Source of the DNA: an uncultured Bacillota bacterium
Lineage (GTDB): Bacteria; Bacillota; Clostridia; Peptostreptococcales; Anaerovoracaceae
Reading direction: 5' to 3'
Length of the DNA: 64,000 nt
Assembly: GCA_927441425.1 (NCBI GenBank)
Contig: CAKMKG010000011.1
Span: 1 to 64,000, forward strand
Part shown: in pieces, positions 34,490 to 42,943 of the stretch
How positions within the stretch are numbered: position 1 is the stretch's first letter
Layout of the letters: every line of letters begins with the position of its first letter
The notes under the pieces: model-generated
The model's input: the letters and a program-made list of their open reading frames with translations, nothing else
What the model was told of the DNA's origin: nothing
Databases searched by the model: none
Program-made: the position numbers and the translations under genes

Positions 34490-34524
34490 GATACAGAATA
34501 GTATCGCTGATACTATTCTGTATC
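34490..34524. repeat. Perfect 16-bp inverted repeat at the end of the activator gene
   Basis: GATACAGAATAGTATC (34490-34505) and GATACTATTCTGTATC (34509-34524) are exact inverses with a 3-bp centre. The activator's stop codon lies in the second arm. No T-tract follows on the reverse strand, so a plain terminator is unlikely. Confidence 0.7.
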
Positions 34525-35895
34525 AGCGATCTGATATTTATGAAGCTTGCGCACAATGGTAGGCTGGCTGACGCCTAAGGCTTTCGCCATCGCTCGCGTC
34601 GTTATGTATTTTTCTTGTGCTTTCAGAAGGATTTCGCGTTCTGCATGGTCAAGAGCCTTCTTCAGACCCTTTGCGGTGGTAGAACTACTGATATCAATGC
34701 CGCTGGTGGTTTCGTGTATGAAGCTGGGGAGATTTTCGGGTAGAATAACGGCACCCTTTGTCGTTATGACCAGCCTCTCGATAATATTCTGAAGCTCGCG
34801 GACGTTGCCCGGCCAAGGATATTTCATCAGAATGGCAATGGTCTTCGAATCAATTTCTTTATGCTCCTTCATTTTTTTGTTATTTTGATTGAGGAAGATT
34901 CGGATCATTGGAATAATATCCTCAGGTCTCTCTCTAAGGGGAGGGATGCTGATGGGAACAACATTCAGCCTATAATATAAATCTTCTCTGAATTTACTTT
35001 CACGGACTAGCGCCATCAGGTCCGTGTTGGTGGCGGATATGATCCTTACATTGACAGGAATACTTTCAACTCCGCCAACCCTTGTGATTTCACGCTCCTG
35101 TAGGACTTGGAGTAATTTAACCTGAAGATTCAATGGAAGTTCGGAAATTTCATCTAAAAAAATGGTTCCTTTTTCAGCAGTTTCAAACAAACCTTTTTTA
35201 CCATCTTTCCGGGAACCTGTAAATGCACCGCTTTCGTATCCGAAGAGTTCAGATTCGATGAGATTTTCCGGAATGGCACCGCAGTTGACCTTAATATATG
35301 GATAGCTTTTACGGTTGCCGTTTTCATGGAGCAGCTTTGCAATAACGCCCTTGCCCACACCGGATTCTCCGGTGATCAGTACGGTGGAATCGATATTTGA
35401 TAATCTTCGTGTCAGCTGGATAACATTGTACATGGAAGGGCTATTCGCCACAATATCACTGTAGCCTTCCTGAGCTTTTAACCCTGAGAGCGTATTTTGA
35501 ACGCTTTCCAATTCATTCTGGACATTGATCAGTTCCGTTATGTCATGGGTCGTTGTAATGATTTTACTCATATTATTATCCGCATCCATGATGGGGATGC
35601 CGGTGGTAAGCAGTCTTTTTCCATCTTTGTTTTCGTGGATGGTGCTGACTTCCTTTTTTTGTTCCATAACGATGCGTGCGACAGAGGGTGTGAATATTCC
35701 CTCTCTTTCCAAAAAGGATACATGCTTTCCGATGACATCCTTTCTTTTTATTTTATAAAGCTCTTCACTGGCCTTATTGATCCAAATTGTAAAGCCTTGT
35801 GCATCGTCAATAAAGATGGCATCGCTGATGCTATCCAATATTGGGACCAACTCCTCGATCGACAGGACAGATAGAGCAATTTTGCTGTTTGCCAT
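34513..35895 (-). CDS. Sigma-54-dependent transcriptional activator with PAS domain (TyrR-type HTH)
   Basis: An enhancer-binding protein of 460 aa. PAS domain (about 15-125), short coiled linker, AAA+ core with Walker A GESGVGKG (176-183), the sigma-54 contact loop GAFTGS (223-228, last residue Ser rather than Ala), and a C-terminal TyrR/Fis-type HTH (ITTRAMAKALGVSQPTIVRKL). The start at 35895 lies after GAGGAG; the longer start at 35913 precedes it. It is encoded upstream of, and in the same direction as, the operon with the sigma-54 promoter at 34256, its likely target. Confidence 0.9.
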   Translation of the reverse strand: MANSKIALSVLSIEELVPILDSISDAIFIDDAQGFTIWINKASEELYKIKRKDVIGKHVSFLEREGIFTPSVARIVMEQKKEVSTIHENKDGKRLLTTGIPIMDADNNMSKIITTTHDITELINVQNELESVQNTLSGLKAQEGYSDIVANSPSMYNVIQLTRRLSNIDSTVLITGESGVGKGVIAKLLHENGNRKSYPYIKVNCGAIPENLIESELFGYESGAFTGSRKDGKKGLFETAEKGTIFLDEISELPLNLQVKLLQVLQEREITRVGGVESIPVNVRIISATNTDLMALVRESKFREDLYYRLNVVPISIPPLRERPEDIIPMIRIFLNQNNKKMKEHKEIDSKTIAILMKYPWPGNVRELQNIIERLVITTKGAVILPENLPSFIHETTSGIDISSSTTAKGLKKALDHAEREILLKAQEKYITTRAMAKALGVSQPTIVRKLHKYQIADTE

Positions 35896-36068
35896 AAATT
35901 CTTTACTCCTCATAGTATAATATGCTAAAATGTTGCAATCTTCACCGTTTAATCATATAATAGAAAAGAAAAATTATCAATTGATAAATAGAGTCAGCTG
36001 GACAAATTGATAGTTAAAAGAGAAGACGCTTCAGAGTTTTATAAGCAATGAAAAGCAGTAAAAAGATG

Positions 36069-36097
36069 TTGACAAGTCTATGGTATGATGATAACAT
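36069..36097 (+). promoter_or_regulatory. Promoter of the infC operon
   Basis: TTGACA (36069-36074), 17 bp, TAACAT (36092-36097). It starts a leader of about 160 nt before infC. Confidence 0.65.
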
Positions 36098-36103
36098 ACT
36101 GGA

Positions 36104-36226
36104 GTAACAAAGAAGAAGTAATCCGCTTCTCACCTTATTGGCTAGCGCTGTTAGGGTAAATATGAAGAAATATAATCGTTACGATTTGTTTGTTTTATGG
36201 AAGCGGGTACAAAAGCCGCTTTTTTT
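36104..36226 (+). promoter_or_regulatory. L20-type leader with attenuator terminator
   Basis: The leader contains AAGCGG (36201-36206)/CCGCTT (36216-36221) followed by seven T, an intrinsic terminator. An upstream CCGCTT (36123-36128) can pair with the same AAGCGG and prevent it. In Bacillus the infC-rpmI-rplT operon is controlled by ribosomal protein L20 binding such a leader and promoting termination. Position and switching architecture fit; the detailed L20 site was not verified. Confidence 0.7.
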
Positions 36227-36266
36227 ATTATGTGGAAACTTTTTTTATTATTAGGAGGTGCGAATC

Positions 36267-36785
36267 ATTAGCAAGGAAAATCAGATCAACGAAGAAATTC
36301 GTGATAAAGAATTGAGAGTAATCGATAGCGACGGAACACAATTAGGCATCATGAGCCTGGATGATGCAATGAATCTGGCAATCGAAAAAAAGCTAGACTT
36401 AGTTAATATTGCTCCAACGGCAAAGCCGCCGGTTTGTAAGATTCTTGATTACGGAAAGTACAGGTATGAGCTTCAAAAGAAGGAAAAAGAGGCCAAAAAA
36501 AAGCAGAAGATTACGCAGGTGAAGGAAATTCGCTTGAGTACCTTTATAGAGGAACATGATCTTACTGTAAAAGCCAATAATGCTATAAAATTCCTGAAAG
36601 AAGGCGACAAAGTTAAAGTAAGTCTTCGATTCAAAGGAAGAGAAAAGGATTATGCTAGCAAAGGTCAGGCTGTTATGGCCAAGTTTGTTGAGGTCATTTC
36701 CGAAAATGGCGTTATAGAAAAGAAACCGGAGTTTGAAGGTAGAAGTTTGATTATGATTTTAGCACCAAAATCAACGGATAAATAA
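36267..36785 (+). CDS. infC: Translation initiation factor IF-3
   Basis: IF-3 binds the 30S subunit and checks the start codon. N-domain (INEEIRDKELRVIDSDGTQLGIM ... LDLVNIAP), linker (KPPVCKILDYGKYRYELQKK) and C-domain (EIRLSTFIEEHDL ... VSLRFKGRE) are intact. Start: AGGAGG at 36253-36258 is followed 8 nt later by ATT (36267), the rare codon typically used by infC for autoregulation; the in-frame GTG at 36258 overlaps the ribosome site. ATC at 36264 is an alternative. First gene of the infC-rpmI-rplT operon. Confidence 0.95.
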   Translation: MSKENQINEEIRDKELRVIDSDGTQLGIMSLDDAMNLAIEKKLDLVNIAPTAKPPVCKILDYGKYRYELQKKEKEAKKKQKITQVKEIRLSTFIEEHDLTVKANNAIKFLKEGDKVKVSLRFKGREKDYASKGQAVMAKFVEVISENGVIEKKPEFEGRSLIMILAPKSTDK

Positions 36786-36813
36786 ACGAGGCGTTATAAC
36801 GAGTCTAGACGAT

Positions 36814-36888
36814 GAAAATCTACGAATCAAAAGATTCGTGATTTTCTAGCCTAAATTCTGTCAGCGGTTCTAAAGAACCGGACAGAAT
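36814..36888 (+). other. Two stable hairpins between infC and rpmI
   Basis: Hairpin 1: GAAAATC-T-ACGAATC (36814-36828) with GATTCGT-GATTTTC (36833-36846). Hairpin 2: ATTCTGTC...GGTTC (36855-36870) with GAACC.GACAGAAT (36875-36888). Neither has a T-run, so transcription probably continues into rpmI. They may adjust translation or mRNA processing. Confidence 0.55.
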
Positions 36889-36932
36889 GTTAAAAAGGAA
36901 CACTCGATGAATTGTAGGAGGAATTTTTTAAA

Positions 36933-37133
36933 ATGGCAAAAGCAAAAATGAAGTCTCATAGAGGAGCAATGAAACGATTTAAATTAACTGGCACAGGTAA
37001 AGTGAAAAGAAATAAGGCATACAAGAGCCATATTCTTACAAAGAAAAGTGCGAAGAGAAAAAGAGGATTGAGAAAAGCCACTCTTCTCGGCAGTGCAGAC
37101 CTCAAGAGAATTAAATCTGTTTTAAACGTGTAA
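36933..37133 (+). CDS. rpmI: 50S ribosomal protein L35
   Basis: 66 aa, very basic, with the L35 pattern [23 protein letters not shown] and [24 protein letters not shown] 36933 follows AGGAGG. It lies between infC and rplT as in most bacteria. Confidence 0.96.
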   Translation: MAKAKMKSHRGAMKRFKLTGTGKVKRNKAYKSHILTKKSAKRKRGLRKATLLGSADLKRIKSVLNV

Positions 37134-37154
37134 GAATATAGGAGGTAAGATAAA

Positions 37155-37511
37155 ATGGCAAGAGTTAAAAAAGCAATCAATGCTAAGAAAAAACATAAAA
37201 AAATATTAAAGCAGGCAAAAGGCTTCTACGGATTAAAAAGCAAAGTATTTCGATGTGCTAACCCAGCAGTTATGAGAGCGCTTCGTTCCGCATTTGTTGG
37301 AAGAAAGCTTAAGAAAAGAGAATACAGAAGGCTTTGGATCGCTAGAATCAATGCAGGCGCAAGGATGAACGGCATCTCATACAGTAAGCTGATGAACGGA
37401 CTCAAAGTTTCCGGCATCGAAATTAACAGAAAGATGCTTGCGGAAATGGCAGTTTATGATGCTGCTGGCTTTGCACAGTTGGCTGAGACAGCGAAGAAGG
37501 CTATAAAATAA
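37155..37511 (+). CDS. rplT: 50S ribosomal protein L20
   Basis: 118 aa, basic, with classic L20 sequence ([19 protein letters not shown] ... [25 protein letters not shown]). L20 assembles early on 23S rRNA and represses its own operon in other bacteria through a leader such as the one at 36104. AGGAGGT precedes the start. Last gene before a terminator shared with the spoIIG promoter region. Confidence 0.97.
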   Translation: MARVKKAINAKKKHKKILKQAKGFYGLKSKVFRCANPAVMRALRSAFVGRKLKKREYRRLWIARINAGARMNGISYSKLMNGLKVSGIEINRKMLAEMAVYDAAGFAQLAETAKKAIK

Positions 37512-37518
37512 ATTAGGA

Positions 37519-37565
37519 ATCGACATTCACTTTTGACAAAATACCCCCCCTGACAGCACTATAAT
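37519..37565 (+). promoter_or_regulatory. spoIIG-type promoter with Spo0A-box-like sites
   Basis: TTGACA (37533-37538) and TATAAT (37560-37565) are separated by 21 bp, too long for normal sigma-A use but close to the 22-bp spacer of the Spo0A-activated B. subtilis spoIIG promoter. ATCGACA (37519-37525) and TTTGACA (37532-37538) each differ by one base from the Spo0A box TTCGACA; the second overlaps the -35. Predicted start near 37572. Confidence 0.7.
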
Positions 37566-37599
37566 CTTTAATTAGATTACAGCAGCGAGGGGGTTTTTT
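37544..37599 (+). terminator. rplT terminator enclosing the spoIIG -10 and donating the spoIIGA ribosome site
   Basis: A run of C (37544-37550) pairs with GGGGG (37589-37593); an inner stem TAATCT/AGATTA is also present; TTTTTT follows (37594-37599). The spoIIG -10 lies inside the loop region. The G-run is also the ribosome site of spoIIGA, 9 nt before its GTG. Confidence 0.75.
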
Positions 37600-37602
37600 C
37601 AT

Positions 37603-38538
37603 GTGGCAATTTATGCGGAGTACCTTTTTCTTGAAAACGTAGTAACAGGAGGAATGATTCTGCTTCTTACAGGAAAAATAACTGGTATACGCTGTAAAAA
37701 AGGACTTCTTTTATTGGGGAGTATTCTCTGTGGGATCTATTCCTTTATCCTTTTCTGGGATACGTTGCATCCTTTGTTGGCGCTTCTAACAAAGCTCGGG
37801 TTTTCTGCTGCTGTCATATACGCAACATTTTGGCCGAGGAAGTTGCGGCAGTTTGCCAGGATCACGCTGGTATTTTATCTTGTCAGCTTTGCTATGGGCG
37901 GAATTACAATCGGAATGATGTATTTCTTTGGAGTTGCGGGCGTTACCCAAAATAGCTCAGTTTATCTGGGTGCTGAGGGCTATTTATATGTATTTCTTGG
38001 CTGTGCAGCGACCTGGATGATCTTCTGCTTATTTGCCGACTTCATCAAAGGAAGAATGAGAAAGGAAAGGACTTATGCCGATGTGGAGATTTCTATCGGA
38101 GGCAGGTCTGTGACCATGAAGGGAATGGTAGATACGGGAAATTTTCTGACGGAACCGATTAGTGGAAAGCCTGTTATGATCGTATCGGCTGCTGCGGCAA
38201 AACGGTTTCTGCCTGATGACTTCGTTGAGGAGGCAGCCTCCGAAAGAAAAACGCAGTTTCTTTCAGATACGTTGATGAGGAGCTGCTATGCTGGCCGAAT
38301 CAGGCTGGTACCCTTTCGGTCCATCGGAGAGGAAAAAGGATATTTAATTGGGATACGGCCGGATGGTATCCGGATAGGAATACAGAACGAGAAAGGCAGT
38401 GGCACGGCATTTACGGCCTCAGAAGGTGCAATCCTTGCAATATACAAGGGATTGTTTACAGCCGGGGAGTCGGACGATAACTGCTCCATCCTATTGCACC
38501 CAAGTATGATAGAGGGAGGAATCGCTTGCGATGTTTAA
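37603..38538 (+). CDS. spoIIGA: Sporulation sigma-E processing peptidase SpoIIGA
   Basis: Membrane aspartyl protease that cleaves pro-sigma-E in the mother cell after signalling from the forespore. The first ~150 residues hold five membrane helices; the C-terminal domain contains the catalytic [17 protein letters not shown] (Asp in DTG, about residue 180). 311 aa is normal. The start is GTG 37603, with GAGGGGG upstream; the overlapping ATG at 37601 is out of frame. Its end overlaps sigE, the usual arrangement. Confidence 0.94.
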   Translation: MAIYAEYLFLENVVTGGMILLLTGKITGIRCKKGLLLLGSILCGIYSFILFWDTLHPLLALLTKLGFSAAVIYATFWPRKLRQFARITLVFYLVSFAMGGITIGMMYFFGVAGVTQNSSVYLGAEGYLYVFLGCAATWMIFCLFADFIKGRMRKERTYADVEISIGGRSVTMKGMVDTGNFLTEPISGKPVMIVSAAAAKRFLPDDFVEEAASERKTQFLSDTLMRSCYAGRIRLVPFRSIGEEKGYLIGIRPDGIRIGIQNEKGSGTAFTASEGAILAIYKGLFTAGESDDNCSILLHPSMIEGGIACDV

Positions 38539-39289
38539 GACATTATTTGAAATCACAATTCAGAACAGGAAAAAACTACGGCTATCGGCCCTAAGGATAA
38601 GAGAAAGATTGATATTGCTTTTGAAGGGGCATAAGCCGGATGAGATTTTTTACATAGGAGGCAGCGATGTACTGCCTCCGCCGCTGGCACCCGACGAGGA
38701 GAGAATCCTATTGGAACAGCTTGCTTTGAACAACGAGGACGCCAAGACAATCCTGATTGAAAGGAACCTCAGACTGGTGGTCTATATTGCCAAGAAATTT
38801 GAAAATGCAGGAGTGAATGTGGAGGACTTGATTTCTATCGGTGCAATCGGCTTGATCAAAGCGGTAAATACCTTTAATTTGGATAAAAATATCAAACTTG
38901 CCACCTATGCTTCCCGGTGCATTGAAAATGAAATCCTCATGTATCTGCGTAGAAGCAGTAGAACAAAAAGCGAGGTTTCCTTCGACGAACCACTGAATAT
39001 CGACTGGGACGGTAACGAATTGCTGCTTTCCGATATTCTGGGAACGGATAATGACATCGTATATAATCATATCGAAGAAGAGGTGAACAGAAATCTGCTT
39101 GTATACGCATTAAAAAAGCTGTCGGTTCGTGAAAAGCAGATTATGGAGATGCGATTTGGTCTGATCAGCGGCAGAGAAATGACGCAAAAAGAGGTGGCAG
39201 ACAAGATGGGTATCTCTCAATCCTACATTTCAAGGCTGGAGAAAAAGATCATCGGGAGACTCCGTAAAGAAATTAAAAAGTTGGGATAG
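38531..39289 (+). CDS. sigE: RNA polymerase sigma factor SigE (pro-sigma-E)
   Basis: The early mother-cell sigma factor. Residues 1-30 form the amphipathic pro-sequence removed by SpoIIGA. Region 2 is [25 protein letters not shown]...[11 protein letters not shown]...[12 protein letters not shown]; region 4 ends with the [24 protein letters not shown]. It overlaps spoIIGA by 8 bp and is followed by sigG, matching the spoIIGA-sigE-sigG order of Bacillus and Clostridium. Confidence 0.96.
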   Translation: MFKTLFEITIQNRKKLRLSALRIRERLILLLKGHKPDEIFYIGGSDVLPPPLAPDEERILLEQLALNNEDAKTILIERNLRLVVYIAKKFENAGVNVEDLISIGAIGLIKAVNTFNLDKNIKLATYASRCIENEILMYLRRSSRTKSEVSFDEPLNIDWDGNELLLSDILGTDNDIVYNHIEEEVNRNLLVYALKKLSVREKQIMEMRFGLISGREMTQKEVADKMGISQSYISRLEKKIIGRLRKEIKKLG

Positions 39290-39391
39290 AAAAGTGAATA
39301 AGGCGGAATAAAATCATACCCGATTGTTAAGAATAAGGTATACGCGAACGTGCTGCTTAGGGGGGCAAGACAGGAAGCGGAGGTCCTTATC

Positions 39392-40162
39392 ATGGCAAGT
39401 AAGGTAGAGATCTGTGGTGTGAATACATCAAAGCTGCCGGTATACAAAGATGTAGAAATGAAAAGAATGATTAATCAGATCAAAGGGGGCGATCATGAGG
39501 TAAGAGACGAGTTTATAAAAGGAAATCTGCGATTGGTTTTAAGTGTGATACAGCGTTTTAGCAATAGAGGGGAAAATCCTGATGATTTATTTCAGGTGGG
39601 ATGTATAGGCCTGATCAAGGCATTAGACAATTTTGATACCTCCCATAACGTCAGGTTTTCAACTTATGCGGTTCCTATGATTGTCGGAGAGATCAGGAGG
39701 TATTTAAGAGACAACAATTCCATTCGAGTAAGCCGGTCCCTACGGGATACCGCCTACAAAGCACTTCAGTCCAAGGAAAAGCTTTCCAGAGAACTGCAAC
39801 GGGAGCCTACCATTATGGAAATTGCAAAGGATCTGGAGCTACCTAGAGAAGAAATAGTTTTAGCACTGGATTCCATACAGGATCCCATCTCCCTGTTCGA
39901 ACCTGTTTTTCATGACGAGGGAGATGCAATTTATGTGATGGATCAGGTTAAGGATACGAAAAACACCGATGAAAAATGGATGGAAAATATCTCGCTAAAG
40001 GAGGCTTTGAAAAAGTTGACAAGCCGAGAAAAACACATCCTGACCATGCGTTTCTTCGAGGGGAAAACCCAGATGGAGGTTGCAGATGAAATCGGAATCA
40101 GTCAAGCGCAAGTCAGCAGACTGGAAAAAAACGCCTTAAAGTATATGAGAAAATATGTCTGA
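39392..40162 (+). CDS. sigG: RNA polymerase sigma factor SigG
   Basis: Late forespore sigma factor. The N-terminal KVEICGVNTSKLPVYKD is diagnostic for sigma-G (the anti-sigma-sensitive start). Regions 2, 3 and 4 are complete (HTH QMEVADEIGISQAQVSRLEKN). ATG 39392 follows GGAGGT; the longer frame from 39350 lacks a ribosome site. A GTATA at 39338 could be a forespore -35 element, but no clear -10 was found. A terminator follows. Confidence 0.96.
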   Translation: MASKVEICGVNTSKLPVYKDVEMKRMINQIKGGDHEVRDEFIKGNLRLVLSVIQRFSNRGENPDDLFQVGCIGLIKALDNFDTSHNVRFSTYAVPMIVGEIRRYLRDNNSIRVSRSLRDTAYKALQSKEKLSRELQREPTIMEIAKDLELPREEIVLALDSIQDPISLFEPVFHDEGDAIYVMDQVKDTKNTDEKWMENISLKEALKKLTSREKHILTMRFFEGKTQMEVADEIGISQAQVSRLEKNALKYMRKYV

Positions 40163-40190
40163 ACAGAAGGGGTTTATCATAGTAAGGATA

Positions 40191-40221
40191 GGAAATATCT
40201 CATTGGGATATTTCCTTTTTT
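40191..40221 (+). terminator. Rho-independent terminator after sigG
   Basis: GGAAATATC (40191-40199) pairs perfectly with GATATTTCC (40207-40215), followed by TTTTTT. It separates the sporulation cluster from the ammonium-sensor genes. Confidence 0.82.
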
Positions 40222-40279
40222 CATTGTCTTTTATGGCGGGAAATGTCATAATGAATCGATGGAAGAGGAGGTTTGGCCG

Positions 40280-42181
40280 ATGCAGTATATCGATACGGTA
40301 TGGATCATTATCTGTGCATGTTTCGTCTTCTTTATGCAAGCAGGCTTTATTTGCTATGAGGTTGGTCTTGTCCAAAGCAAGAATGTTATATCAGTAGCCA
40401 TTGAAAATCTGCTCACTTTTATGATTACTACCATAGGCTTCTGCCTTGTGGGATTTCCCCTTATGTTCGGCGAAACCCATCGCGGACTGATCGGAAACAG
40501 TTTCTGGCACTTTGAGGGAATTTCGGAAGCATCCCCCCTGGGCTATGCCTTTGTCTTTTTTGAATTGATGTTTGCCGCCACCGCCGTTACAATTTTTGCC
40601 GGATCCTTATCGGAGAGAACCAAACTGTTTCCTTTACAGATTGCTGCGATCATCAGCGCAGTAGTCATCTTTCCGATATACGGTCATTGGGTATGGGGTG
40701 GAATATTCCTGAAACAGGATACCTGGCTTTCCTCATTAGGTTTTATTGACTTCGCAGGAGCCACCGTAGTGCACACCACGGCCGGTTTTATCGCGTTGGC
40801 AGGTCTGATTGTCGTCGGCAAAAGGAATAAACCGAAAAGCGGCAGATCCAATATACCCTTTGCGGCACTAGGAGTCTTTATTCTGTGGTTTGCCTGGTTT
40901 GGTTTCAATGGGGGAAGTATCTTGGCTTTTAATGATAAGGTGGGACTGATCCTATTCAATACAAATCTCGCCGCCGCATCGGGGATGTTGGGGGCACTTG
41001 CTGTGAATCTCCTTCTATCCAGGAACGGAGGCTACCTGATATCCATCTTTAATGGGGTCCTAGGGGGATTGGTTGCGATTACAGCCGCGTCCTACTATCT
41101 CGAACCACTGGCAGCCTTGATCATTGGCCTTCTTTCAGGCATGATTGTTGATTTGTCCAGCTATTTGCTGGACAAGACCGGAATTGATGATGCCGTCGGC
41201 GCAGTACCCATCCACTTGTTTGGTGGTATGGCAGGGACCTTACTGCTTCCGTTTTTCATGAAGGAAGAATTGCTGCACACAGGAGATCGGTTCAGCCAAT
41301 TTCTTATACAGCTTCTTGGGTTGTTTGTCAATTTCTGCTGGGCTTTCGGTGTTGCGTTTATCATGTTTAAGATGATTGACAAAATATTCGGCATGAGAGT
41401 AACCATGGAGGAGGAAGAAAAAGGTCTCAATATTGTAGAGTTTTCCGATATCTATTCCTGGGAAAAATTTATGGAAATCAGCGGTTATGAAAGAGAAATC
41501 AACGATAAGAATGATTTGCTTCGAAAACAAGCTCGTCTTCTGACAGTAACGGAAGAGCAGGAAAAGGTAAAGCTAGCGAGGGATCTTCACGACGGAGTCG
41601 GGCAAAGCCTAGCCGCATTAAAACTGATTCTTGGTATCACCAAAAAAGATTTGGAAGACGCAAAGATTCATCTGGATAAAGAAAAACTGATACAAAGCAC
41701 GGATAAGGCAGTAACCCTTACTGAAAACTCAATTAGTGAAATACGAAATGTATTAAATAACTTAAAACCGGAACCATTAACAGAAAATGGACTTACAAGC
41801 GGGTTGACTGCTATGGCGGAAGGGATGAATCAAACGACTACCATGTCCTGTACGATTCAGATACGAAAGCCCATTCCACATTTTGACGAAACTGTCACCT
41901 TAAATATTTACCGCGTCATTCAGGAAGCAATTACCAATATTGTTAAGCATGCCAATGCAAGGAAGGTTGACATTATCGCCGGTGAATCAATGGATGACGG
42001 ACTTTATGATTTTCAGGTCATTGACGATGGAGTTGGCTTTTCTGCAGAGAAACGACAATACGGAGTTGGAATTCCGTCCATGGCTGACAGAGTGAAGATG
42101 CTGGGAGGCAGGTTTCATATTGATAGTACGGTGGGGAGCGGAACTAGAATTGTTGTGGAGGTGCCGATAACCGATGAATGA
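40280..42181 (+). CDS. Ammonium transporter-histidine kinase fusion (Amt sensor kinase)
   Basis: 633 aa. Residues 1-372 are an 11-helix Amt domain with the pore residues kept: twin His H165 (DFAGATVVHTTAG) and H312 (AVPIHLFGG), HWVWGG (136-141), the gate Phe F98 and FGFNGGS. The usual GVHGVGG around the second His is replaced by PIHLFGG. The conserved Amt C-terminal signature (GMRVTMEEEEKGLNI, about 371-385) leads to a linker, a HisKA_3 domain with phospho-acceptor H437 (LARDLHDGVGQ) and a HATPase domain (N553, DDGVGFS, YGVGIPSMADRV). It should report ammonium passage or binding to the response regulator overlapping its 3' end. ATG 40280 follows GAGGAGG. Confidence 0.93.
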   Translation: MQYIDTVWIIICACFVFFMQAGFICYEVGLVQSKNVISVAIENLLTFMITTIGFCLVGFPLMFGETHRGLIGNSFWHFEGISEASPLGYAFVFFELMFAATAVTIFAGSLSERTKLFPLQIAAIISAVVIFPIYGHWVWGGIFLKQDTWLSSLGFIDFAGATVVHTTAGFIALAGLIVVGKRNKPKSGRSNIPFAALGVFILWFAWFGFNGGSILAFNDKVGLILFNTNLAAASGMLGALAVNLLLSRNGGYLISIFNGVLGGLVAITAASYYLEPLAALIIGLLSGMIVDLSSYLLDKTGIDDAVGAVPIHLFGGMAGTLLLPFFMKEELLHTGDRFSQFLIQLLGLFVNFCWAFGVAFIMFKMIDKIFGMRVTMEEEEKGLNIVEFSDIYSWEKFMEISGYEREINDKNDLLRKQARLLTVTEEQEKVKLARDLHDGVGQSLAALKLILGITKKDLEDAKIHLDKEKLIQSTDKAVTLTENSISEIRNVLNNLKPEPLTENGLTSGLTAMAEGMNQTTTMSCTIQIRKPIPHFDETVTLNIYRVIQEAITNIVKHANARKVDIIAGESMDDGLYDFQVIDDGVGFSAEKRQYGVGIPSMADRVKMLGGRFHIDSTVGSGTRIVVEVPITDE

Positions 42182-42812
42182 GAAATTAAAAATTTATCTT
42201 GCAGATGATCATAAGATACTTAGAGAATCCTTGAATATTCTGCTCAGTCAGGAGGAGGACATCGAGGTAGTTGGAGAGTCAGAGGATGGCTTGGCAGTTG
42301 AGGAAGGACTTAGAAAAACAGCTGCAGATATTCTGATCCTTGATATTTCAATGCCTAAGAGAAGCGGCTTAGATGTCGCGAAAAATATGGTGAGACAATA
42401 TCCGGAGCTGAAAATCATCTTTCTAACAATGCACAAAAGTGAAGAGATTCTAGCGGAAGCCTTCGAAAGCGGAGCAGTGGGTTATGTACTGAAGGAAAAT
42501 GCTTTTGAGGAGTTGAATAAGGCAATCCATGCAGTCAAAGACGGAAAGGTTTACGTTTCTTCAGAGCTCGCCCCCACCATGCTTCATGGTTTTCTCTCCA
42601 ACGAAAGAAGGGGGAATGATCTATCTGTTCGGGAGCGTGAAGTTTTAAAGCTATTGGCAGAGGGCTACAGCAACAAAGAAATCTCTGATATGCTGATGAT
42701 TTCTGTCAAGACAGTTGAAACCCATCGTGCCAATATCATGCGGAAAAATAATTTCAAAAACATTACTGAACTGGTACTGTATGCAGCCAGGAATCATCTG
42801 ATCGAATTATAA
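42174..42812 (+). CDS. NarL-family response regulator, partner of the Amt sensor kinase
   Basis: 212 aa: receiver domain with DD (11-12), phospho-acceptor D57 (ILILDISMP) and K107 (YVLKE), then a LuxR-type HTH (LSVREREVLKLLAEGYSNKEIS ... VKTVETHRANIMRK). It overlaps the kinase gene by 8 bp (ATGAATGA), which implies coupled translation. The most likely target is the Amt gene downstream; no binding site could be defined. Confidence 0.92.
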   Translation: MNEKLKIYLADDHKILRESLNILLSQEEDIEVVGESEDGLAVEEGLRKTAADILILDISMPKRSGLDVAKNMVRQYPELKIIFLTMHKSEEILAEAFESGAVGYVLKENAFEELNKAIHAVKDGKVYVSSELAPTMLHGFLSNERRGNDLSVREREVLKLLAEGYSNKEISDMLMISVKTVETHRANIMRKNNFKNITELVLYAARNHLIEL

Positions 42813-42816
42813 CGAG

Positions 42817-42880
42817 AATAAAGGATTTCCCTGATAAAAATAGGGGTTTTGTGGTATTTCCACAAGGCCTTTATTTTTTT
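42817..42880 (+). terminator. Terminator between the response regulator and amt
   Basis: AATAAAGG (42817-42824) pairs with CCTTTATT (42868-42875), with an inner GTGG/CCAC hairpin (42851-42863), followed by TTTTT. It ends the kinase-regulator transcript or attenuates read-through to amt. Confidence 0.6.
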
Positions 42881-42943
42881 ATGATCATTACAGAAAGTTA
42901 TATTGCCGGAATCATAAAAGTTAATTTGAAGGGAGTGACTGAA

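Noticed and set aside
40280..42181. Frameshift or artificial joining of amt and a kinase gene
   Set aside because: The reading frame is open throughout, the conserved Amt C-terminal signature is followed by a plausible linker, and the regulator overlaps the 3' end, all consistent with one real gene.
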